The translations under genes and the position numbers were made by a program. DNA of 6,917 nt from Saprospiraceae bacterium (GTDB lineage: Bacteria > Bacteroidota > Bacteroidia > Chitinophagales > Saprospiraceae), in contig JADZFI010000456.1 in the NCBI GenBank assembly GCA_020850025.1, positions 1 to 6,917 on the forward strand, read 5' to 3'. Below the pieces are notes generated by a model. That model saw only the letters and a list, made by a program, of their open reading frames with translations. It was not told the DNA's origin and did not search any database. Shown here piece by piece: positions 1-5,193 of this stretch; within the stretch, counting starts at the first letter, position 1; the number at the start of each line of letters is the position of its first letter.

Positions 1-320
1 GCGGCACCGACAACCATCTGATGCTGCTCGACCTGCGCAGAAAGGGCGTAAGTGGCAAATTAGCCGATCATGTGCTTGGTGAGGCCGATATTACGGTGAA
101 CAAAAACATGATCCCCTTCGATCCGCAACCCCCAATGACCACCTCCGGCATCCGTGTGGGCACTGCCGCCATCACGACAAGAGGCTTTAAAGAAGACGAT
201 TGCCGTCAGGTAGTAGAATGGATCGATGAAGTGATTACACACGCCTCCGATGCCTCCGTACAGGCAAAGGTTCGTCGTGCCGTCAATGACTACATGAAAA
301 AATTCCCGCTTTACGCCTGA
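1..320 (+). CDS. glyA: Serine hydroxymethyltransferase, C-terminal part (5' end outside window)
   Basis: This is the last 105 residues of a PLP-dependent enzyme that interconverts serine plus tetrahydrofolate with glycine plus 5,10-methylene-tetrahydrofolate in the cytosol, a main source of one-carbon units. The reading frame is open from base 3 and ends at TGA 318-320. Diagnostic family motifs are visible: GTDNHLMLLDLR at the start of the fragment, ITVNKNMIPFD, and TSGIRVGTAAITTRGF, whose Arg (in SGIR) corresponds to the substrate-carboxylate-binding Arg of E. coli GlyA. The full enzyme is usually about 415-430 residues, so roughly three quarters, including the PLP lysine, lies upstream of the window. 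Nothing unusual is seen in the part present. The next gene starts 45 bp downstream on the same strand, so co-transcription is possible, but no functional link is apparent. Confidence 0.96.
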   Translation, partial: GTDNHLMLLDLRRKGVSGKLADHVLGEADITVNKNMIPFDPQPPMTTSGIRVGTAAITTRGFKEDDCRQVVEWIDEVITHASDASVQAKVRRAVNDYMKKFPLYA

Positions 321-365
321 TTTATCCATACCTACCCCGCTAACGCTCATCAAAAAAACTCAAAA

Positions 366-1067
366 ATGACCGATTCTAAAGCCAACCTGCTCTACGTGGA
401 AGATGACGAAAGCCTGAGCTTCGTGACCCGCGACAACCTTGAACTACACGGTTATCATGTAACCTACTGCAGTGACGGAAAACAGGCACTTGATATCATT
501 CACGCAGGCCAAAAATTCGATCTGTGTATCCTTGACGTCATGCTGCCTGAGGTGGATGGTTATACCATCGCGCAGGAAATACGCGCCATAGACGATCATG
601 TGCCGATCATTTTCCTGACGGCCAAAAGCATGAAACAGGACAAAATCCATGGCCTTACCATCGGCGCAGACGACTATATGACCAAACCCTTCAGCATAGA
701 AGAACTATTGCTGAAAATTGATATTTTCCTGCGCCGCACCAAGTACTCGGTCATTTTGAAACCCGGAAAACCGGTCAGCATTGGCAATTACCAGTTCGAC
801 TATAAAAACCTGAGCCTCAGCACCGATGGTTACACGGAAACGCTTACCCAAAAAGAAGCCGACCTGTTAAAGTTGCTGAATGAGCACCGCAACCAGGTGG
901 TAAAACGCTCTTTTATCCTCATCACCATTTGGGGAAAAGACGACTACTTCCTTGGCAGAAGTCTGGATGTATTTATCTCCCGTTTGCGTAAATACCTGAG
1001 TCTTGACGAAAGGATTAAAGTGGAAAATATCCATGGTGTAGGATTCAAGTTCAGAGTGGACGAATAG
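366..1067 (+). CDS. OmpR/PhoB-family two-component response regulator (RprY-like)
   Basis: This is a 233-residue DNA-binding response regulator of normal family length. The receiver domain (about residues 6-125) has all expected residues: acidic pair D13/D14, phospho-acceptor D57 in the ILDVMLPEVDG motif, switch residue T85 (FLTAK), Y104 and conserved K107 (TKPF). The C-terminal winged-helix domain (about 138-231) contains the transactivation-loop and recognition-helix signature RSLDVFISRLRKYL and the terminal beta-hairpin NIHGVGFKF. The overall look matches RprY-type regulators common in Bacteroidota, but the regulon cannot be read from sequence. The ATG at 366 is the natural start, since it places the first beta strand (NLLYVEDD) a few residues in. 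It has no Shine-Dalgarno sequence, only an A-rich leader. No histidine kinase gene lies within the window, so it is either an orphan or its kinase is encoded elsewhere. A GC-rich hairpin follows 3 bp after the stop. Confidence 0.95.
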   Translation: MTDSKANLLYVEDDESLSFVTRDNLELHGYHVTYCSDGKQALDIIHAGQKFDLCILDVMLPEVDGYTIAQEIRAIDDHVPIIFLTAKSMKQDKIHGLTIGADDYMTKPFSIEELLLKIDIFLRRTKYSVILKPGKPVSIGNYQFDYKNLSLSTDGYTETLTQKEADLLKLLNEHRNQVVKRSFILITIWGKDDYFLGRSLDVFISRLRKYLSLDERIKVENIHGVGFKFRVDE

Positions 1068-1070
1068 TTC

Positions 1071-1091
1071 AGGAGGGGCCTCGCCCTTCCT
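1071..1091 (+). terminator. GC-rich hairpin just after the response regulator (possible terminator or processing site)
   Basis: AGGAGGGGC (1071-1079) and GCCCTTCCT (1083-1091) form a 9-bp stem with one G-U pair and a 3-nt loop, starting 3 bp after the regulator's TAG stop. Position and stability suit an end-of-transcript structure. There is no T-run after it, so it is not a classical intrinsic terminator. It could instead protect the mRNA 3' end or tune expression of the next gene 40 bp downstream. Confidence 0.4.
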
Positions 1092-1130
1092 CCATATGTA
1101 CTGACCCCGTTGAATCCCAAACACTGAATT

Positions 1131-2045
1131 GTGCAGCCTCCCTCCGATTCCTCCAGCGGCTGTCTTCAAGCCTTCGGCAGGGGCAGTTTCATTGCCCTGC
1201 TGGTGGTGGCAATCCCTTGCTACCTGGTACTGAGGTATCAAAACGAAATAGAAGCCAGGTTGTCAGGCCTGAGCGATTTGCCCGTTTTTCAGCAACTATC
1301 CACCGACTTTAAAACAGGCGCCGACATTGCAGGCGCGGTTTTTGCTGAAGAATTGCGGAATTTTTATGCAGATTCCAACTTAACGTCAATGCCGCTGGCC
1401 TCCTATAGCCGTAAAAACACCATGTGGCAAAGGGCAAAAGTGGAAGAACAACTTCGATCCAGACTTGGCAGAAAATTCCAAACCAACGCGCTGAGGTATC
1501 TGGACTATGTTGAACAATACCGGGAACTGGCAGAACAGGAAATGAGGCGCAGTAAAATCCCGGCCTCAGTGACGCTGGCACAGGGCATCCTGGAAACCAA
1601 TGCCGGGCAAAGCATCCTGGCTACACAGGGCAACAATCACTTTGGAATCAAATGCAGGGCAAGACCCGGATTCAGAAAGGACGGCGTCATTAATGATCAG
1701 GACTTCAACGCCCATTCCCTGGCTATAGATTGTATGCAAATGCACGACGATTATGCCTGGGACCGCTTCGAAGTGTACCCTTCCCCCAAAGAAAGCTTCC
1801 GCCGACATTCGCTGCTACTGCGGGAACAAAGATATGGCTGGATGATCCCCGCTTATGAAGTAGGCGGCATGTATGATCTCAAGAAAGATATCTTCGGGCA
1901 CTACCGTGTACCGTACTATGCTGCATGGTGCGTTGGACTGAAGCAATCCGGATATGCTACTGCCCGGTTTTACGCAGAAAAACTCACCCTGATCATTGAA
2001 ACCTACCAACTCTGGCAAATTGATTACGAGGTAGTTATGAAATAA
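1131..2045 (+). CDS. Membrane-anchored GH73-type N-acetylglucosaminidase (peptidoglycan hydrolase)
   Basis: This 304-residue protein has one N-terminal membrane segment (about 18-34) and then a FlgJ/mannosyl-glycoprotein endo-beta-N-acetylglucosaminidase-like domain (about 122-296), which would face the periplasm and cut peptidoglycan glycan strands. Family hallmarks are clear: TLAQGILETNAG with E155 as the expected catalytic acid, GNNHFGIKC (167-175), SPKESFRRHSLLL (218-230), and GLKQSGYATARFYAEKL near the end. It lacks the C-terminal LysM domains that many Bacteroidota homologues carry, and it has about 15 extra residues between RYGW (234-237) and AAWCVGL (264-270). The start is taken as GTG 1131 because an in-frame TGA lies at 1125-1127 and no other good start precedes the membrane segment; a rare ATT at 1128 is the only alternative. 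No Shine-Dalgarno sequence is visible. The next gene, 54 bp downstream, encodes a possible catalytically dead relative. Confidence 0.88.
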   Translation: MQPPSDSSSGCLQAFGRGSFIALLVVAIPCYLVLRYQNEIEARLSGLSDLPVFQQLSTDFKTGADIAGAVFAEELRNFYADSNLTSMPLASYSRKNTMWQRAKVEEQLRSRLGRKFQTNALRYLDYVEQYRELAEQEMRRSKIPASVTLAQGILETNAGQSILATQGNNHFGIKCRARPGFRKDGVINDQDFNAHSLAIDCMQMHDDYAWDRFEVYPSPKESFRRHSLLLREQRYGWMIPAYEVGGMYDLKKDIFGHYRVPYYAAWCVGLKQSGYATARFYAEKLTLIIETYQLWQIDYEVVMK

Positions 2046-2101
2046 CTCCCCTCTTTCTCTTACTACATACTTCCCTTCACTTTTTTAATTTCATTTCACA
2101 T
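2040..2101 (+). other. G-free, pyrimidine-rich leader of the pseudo-lysozyme gene
   Basis: From the end of the glucosaminidase gene to the second base of the next start codon there are 62 consecutive bases without a single G on the + strand, and most are C or T. A Shine-Dalgarno sequence is therefore impossible here and RNA folding should be weak. This fits Shine-Dalgarno-independent initiation, which is usual in Bacteroidota. I saw no convincing TAnnTTTG promoter box in it, so the gene may be co-transcribed with the one upstream. Confidence 0.6.
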
Positions 2102-2915
2102 GAAAAACTTTTTCGAATTCTTCGGTTTCGTTTCCATGGCCTGCATCTCCGCCGCTTTGATCTTCATTTTTATCGGTGGAAAAAAGGATGGCTTTAAAAG
2201 CGCCACACGTGAGGGCTTCCTCACAGAGTTGAACGCTTCTTCCGAAATTCCGGATGCACCTATGTCCATTTCAGATCGTCCTTCCAAATCATCGTCCGGC
2301 ACAGCCCGTCAGGACAAGGCTGTTCGCCCTGCCGCCAATAAATCTGTCTCAGAGGAAGAGCAGATCAAAGCGCTTTATGGAGACAAAAATTTCATCCAGA
2401 ACGCATCGAAAGAATGGAAAAACCAGGTGCTCGATGCCGCCGAGGAGTACAACCTGAAACCCCAGGTGTTGCTCGCACATGTACTGGTTCAGTCTTATCT
2501 GGGCGAATACACCCGGAATGAATTGTACCAGGATGCAGCCCGCCACGCAGGTGAGCGCCTGAAGCCTGTGGCTACCGCAGTAAAGGGCTATCGCTACGGC
2601 TGGACCATGCAAAAATTGATTTCAGATTACCAGTTGGCAAAATATTTCCCGGAAGAAGTACCCACGGCTACGGCAACCCTTTCCGGAAATACGCACAAGG
2701 CTGCTGAAAAGCCTGCTATGGTAGCCAAAGGCGTAGCAAAAAGCAGCGCTCCGGTGGCTAAAAACAATCCGGTTGAGGAGGGATTCAAATCCATGGTTGC
2801 CAAGGAATACGGCTTCTCTTCCTGGGCTGGACTCCAAAAACTGGCCGATCCGGATACCAGAGCAGAGGCTGCTAAACGCGTTAAATCCCTGTTGATGGCT
2901 GCAAGAGTGCGCTGA
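2100..2915 (+). CDS. Membrane-anchored protein with lysozyme-like segment lacking the catalytic Glu (function unknown)
   Basis: I do not recognise a named family for this 271-residue protein. It has an N-terminal membrane segment (about 8-27), a low-complexity Ser/Ala/Lys-rich linker (about 45-85), a helical middle domain (about 85-185), a second Ala/Lys/Pro-rich linker (about 187-225) and a short helical tail (226-271). In the middle domain, YNLKPQVLLAHVLVQSYLGE (117-136) aligns without gaps to IPASVTLAQGILETNAGQ of the upstream glucosaminidase and also resembles the catalytic helix of SLT-type transglycosylases. The catalytic Glu is replaced by Gln131 (codon CAG 2490-2492). The tail holds EYGFSSWAGLQKL, a GF-SW-L pattern seen next to some ankyrin-type repeats. 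The domain probably lies in the periplasm. It might bind peptidoglycan or regulate its neighbour, but that is inference. The ATG at 2100 starts directly before the membrane segment, and the leader contains no G. Confidence 0.85.
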   Translation: MKNFFEFFGFVSMACISAALIFIFIGGKKDGFKSATREGFLTELNASSEIPDAPMSISDRPSKSSSGTARQDKAVRPAANKSVSEEEQIKALYGDKNFIQNASKEWKNQVLDAAEEYNLKPQVLLAHVLVQSYLGEYTRNELYQDAARHAGERLKPVATAVKGYRYGWTMQKLISDYQLAKYFPEEVPTATATLSGNTHKAAEKPAMVAKGVAKSSAPVAKNNPVEEGFKSMVAKEYGFSSWAGLQKLADPDTRAEAAKRVKSLLMAARVR

Positions 2916-2918
2916 TCC

Positions 2919-4451
2919 TCACTCCCATTTTTGAAAGGGCCACCAGGTAACGCCAATAGCAGCGTGTAGTTTAAGATAATAAAAACCGGCCGGATAGGAT
3001 TCCAGCCGGATATTGTAGCTCCTGGTGGTCCCGGGTAAGATGAACCGGGCCATCAGGCTGCCGGTATTGCCGTATATTTCCACCAGGTGATCGCCATTGA
3101 TCTCCTGGTCATCCCATTCAAGCCGGAGGAATTCGGAAGCCGGATTGGGATATAACCGGACCGAAATTTCCGGAAATACTGCTTCATTGGCCGGCAATAC
3201 ACCAGCCAATTGGTTCCTCGTGTACTCATAACGAGTGGCCAGGAAAGGCTTTATGCCATATGGTGTATGATTGTCAATGGTTTGATCGAATCCGTTGTGA
3301 AAGTCGGCAATGGTGTATCCATAATCAAGCGTACGAAACGGGTCTGCTTCAGCTGCCGGGGTAATAAGGGCTTCCAGGGCGTCTATTCTGGGAAAAATGG
3401 TGTCGGGATGCACCAAGAATCTGGACAGGGTATCCAAATACCTGAGGTACTCCTGCCTGAATGCCGGCACGGCCAATAATTTTGTTGCCAAGGGCCTTGG
3501 CTCGTTGGGTAACCAGGCCGACAAATTTCTCTTGGCCCAATCTTTACCAAGCCAGTCAACCCCAAACGTATTATCGGTATCGTAGGTAATAAATTCAAAT
3601 CGGCCGGAAGAAGGGTCGTCGTACAAATAGTAGTTGTTCTTGTTGTAAAAGTAGTCGTCCCAGTTACCGCTGGCCACATCGACGGCAAAGGCCTTTAACA
3701 CGCTGCTGACATCGAGTATCTGGCTTATTTCCTGCGCAAAAGAGGCATCTACCGGTTTGTTCAGAGCAGTGATCAGAGCAACCAGGCGGGAATAATCATC
3801 TTCAGCCTCATTGGTTTGTAACTCATAAGCCCTTTCCTCAGGGTTGTTCATGATGGCTTTATAAATGGACTGATCAGCACCCAGATACACCAGATCCGCA
3901 GGCCAGGTGCACTTGAACAGATTGCCATCGTTATCGGAATAATGCCGGTCAAGCCACTGTTTATCCAGCTCTTCTATGTTGGTGTACAATCCTCTGTATT
4001 GTTGATTGATATACAATTTCACAAAGGAGGCACGCCGTTCTTTCAAACCTGCATCTTTCCAAACCTCATAAAAGAGCTTTTCGCGCACCATGGTAGGATC
4101 ATTGTGCTGCCCCCTAAGATTGATTTTTCTGACGCCCTGATACTCCCGGCCGGGCGCAAAGGCGTTGATACTGATTTTGAACGATTTTTTTGCGGCGCCT
4201 AATGACGTATTGCCTCTCAACCGGAGCCCCACTTCCTCCACAGTATCCCGTTGTTCTCCATCATCAAAGATCATTCTGGCCCTCAGGTACCGATCATTGA
4301 TCAATTGTGAGAGGATCAATTGAAAAGAGTCCGGAGGCAGCTCCAGGTATATGGACGACACTTGCTGATCTTCGTAAAGTTTACTGGATTGGGCTCCGGC
4401 GTTTGGCAGGCTCAGGCAAACCCCGATGAACGTATACCAAAATAATTTCAT
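2919..4451 (-). CDS. Secreted CotH-family (spore-coat-kinase-like) protein with T9SS sorting domain
   Basis: This 510-residue protein begins with a signal peptide (MKLFWYTFIGVCLSLPNAGA, likely cut before QSS). A CotH kinase-like domain follows (about 30-415), with GLRLRGNTS, SFKISI, NLRGQHNDPTMVREKL (111-126), LYTNIEELDKQWL, the block NWDDYFYNKNNYYLYDD (263-279) and a DFG-like metal-binding motif YDTDNTFG (290-297). The C-terminus (about 428-510) is a Por/T9SS type A sorting domain: LYPNPASE, VEIYGNTGSLM and SYPAGFYYLKL. It is therefore probably moved across the outer membrane by T9SS and kept on the surface or released. Relatives are atypical kinases (Bacillus CotH, effector pseudokinases), or structural proteins in fungi; substrate here unknown. 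I chose ATG 4449-4451 over GTG at 4484 because it starts exactly at the signal peptide. It is divergent from the sigma factor gene, and its stop lies 3 bp from that of the convergent upstream neighbour. Confidence 0.9.
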   Translation of the reverse strand: MKLFWYTFIGVCLSLPNAGAQSSKLYEDQQVSSIYLELPPDSFQLILSQLINDRYLRARMIFDDGEQRDTVEEVGLRLRGNTSLGAAKKSFKISINAFAPGREYQGVRKINLRGQHNDPTMVREKLFYEVWKDAGLKERRASFVKLYINQQYRGLYTNIEELDKQWLDRHYSDNDGNLFKCTWPADLVYLGADQSIYKAIMNNPEERAYELQTNEAEDDYSRLVALITALNKPVDASFAQEISQILDVSSVLKAFAVDVASGNWDDYFYNKNNYYLYDDPSSGRFEFITYDTDNTFGVDWLGKDWAKRNLSAWLPNEPRPLATKLLAVPAFRQEYLRYLDTLSRFLVHPDTIFPRIDALEALITPAAEADPFRTLDYGYTIADFHNGFDQTIDNHTPYGIKPFLATRYEYTRNQLAGVLPANEAVFPEISVRLYPNPASEFLRLEWDDQEINGDHLVEIYGNTGSLMARFILPGTTRSYNIRLESYPAGFYYLKLHAAIGVTWWPFQKWE

Positions 4452-4464
4452 AACCGAAAGATCG

Positions 4465-4472
4465 TATTTTTG
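4465..4472 (+). promoter_or_regulatory. Possible -7 box (TAnnTTTG) for the ECF sigma factor gene
   Basis: TATTTTTG at 4465-4472 is an exact match to the Bacteroidota -7 consensus TAnnTTTG on the + strand, about 113 bp upstream of the proposed sigma-factor GTG. No TTG/TTTG -33 element sits at the expected distance, so it could be a chance match or an ECF-dependent site. It lies downstream of the candidate CotH promoter, so the two transcripts would overlap in their leaders. Confidence 0.33.
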
Positions 4473-4498
4473 TCGCAACCCCACCCAACCTTTTTCGA

Positions 4499-4528
4499 CA
4501 AATTACCCGTCTTCCGGGAAATGTCAAA
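4499..4528 (-). promoter_or_regulatory. Possible Bacteroidota-type promoter for the CotH gene
   Basis: On the minus strand, TTTG (complement of 4525-4528) is followed after 19 bases by TAATTTG (complement of 4499-4505). This resembles the phylum consensus TTTG-N(about 17-23)-TAnnTTTG, but the -7 box is one base short. Transcription would start roughly 40-50 nt before the ATG at 4451. The match is imperfect, so this is only a candidate. Confidence 0.28.
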
Positions 4529-4584
4529 CCCCATCCCAACACAAACCCGAACCCATATTCAATAACATCTACGCCCCACGCATT

Positions 4585-5160
4585 GTGGCCATATTCGGAA
4601 AAAAACAATACACGGATCAGGAGTTGGTAGTCGGTTGCGCTGCCAACGATCGGCGTGCCCAGGAGGCACTTTACCGTAGGTATTTCCCGGAAATGTTGCG
4701 CATGGTGAGGAGGTATACCAAAGATGAAGACACCGCCATTGAAATTGTAAACAACGGGATGATGCGGGTCTTCAAAAAGGTCCATACTTACGCCAATAAA
4801 GGAAGTCTGGAAGGCTGGATGCGCAGGCTGGTTTACCATTGCATGGCCGATTATTACCGGGAAAATTCAAGATACCTGCATTTTCTCGTCCTGGAAGATC
4901 ACGATCAAAGTGTCCCGGAGCGCGGACACGAAGCTTTTTATGAAGAAGACATTTTAAGAGTACTGGGTACGTTACCCCCAATCTCTCAGGAAGTTTTCCG
5001 GCTGTATGCCATCGAAGGATACAGCCACGCTGAAATCGCCGCTAACCTACAAATGAGTGAAGGCACCTCAAAATGGCACCTGAGTACCGCACGTCAAAAA
5101 TTGCGGGAATTGTTGCAATACCAATACCCCTCATTTGCATTAGCAGCAGGTAGAACCTGA
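4585..5160 (+). CDS. ECF-type RNA polymerase sigma-70 factor
   Basis: A 191-residue ECF (group 4) sigma factor that would direct RNA polymerase to a small set of promoters. Sigma region 2 spans about residues 10-95: DQELVVGC, AQEALYRRYFPEMLRMVRRY, DTAIEIVNNGMMRVFKKVHTY, then GSLEGWMRRLVYHCMADYYRE, the part that contacts the -10 element. After a short linker, region 4 (about 122-178) has LPPISQEVFRLYAIEGYSHAEIAANLQMSEGTSKWHLSTARQKL, a helix-turn-helix for the -35 element. No extra C-terminal domain is present. The frame stays open upstream to an ATG at 4426, but that would add 53 unrelated residues and overlap the divergent CotH gene, so I chose GTG 4585, a few residues before the conserved DQEL; ATT 4582 or ATA 4591 are other rare options. 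The next gene, 33 bp downstream, encodes its probable partner. No FecR-like anti-sigma gene is seen. Confidence 0.88.
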   Translation: MAIFGKKQYTDQELVVGCAANDRRAQEALYRRYFPEMLRMVRRYTKDEDTAIEIVNNGMMRVFKKVHTYANKGSLEGWMRRLVYHCMADYYRENSRYLHFLVLEDHDQSVPERGHEAFYEEDILRVLGTLPPISQEVFRLYAIEGYSHAEIAANLQMSEGTSKWHLSTARQKLRELLQYQYPSFALAAGRT

Positions 5161-5193
5161 AAAAGCCCAAACCAAAACACAGCAACTCAAACA

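Noticed and set aside
60..353. 97-codon minus-strand open frame opposite glyA
   Set aside because: It is a mirror of the conserved serine hydroxymethyltransferase coding sequence.
867..1241. 124-codon minus-strand frame spanning the gap between the regulator and the glucosaminidase gene
   Set aside because: It covers the conserved winged-helix codons and the hairpin; the product has no signal peptide, domain or sensible start context.
4452..4484. GTG 4484 as start of the CotH gene
   Set aside because: It would place 11 polar residues before a signal peptide that begins cleanly at ATG 4451.
4426..4584. Longer sigma-factor reading frame starting at ATG 4426
   Set aside because: The added 53 residues match nothing in sigma factors, are rich in Pro/Asn/Ser, and would overlap the start and signal peptide of the divergent CotH gene.
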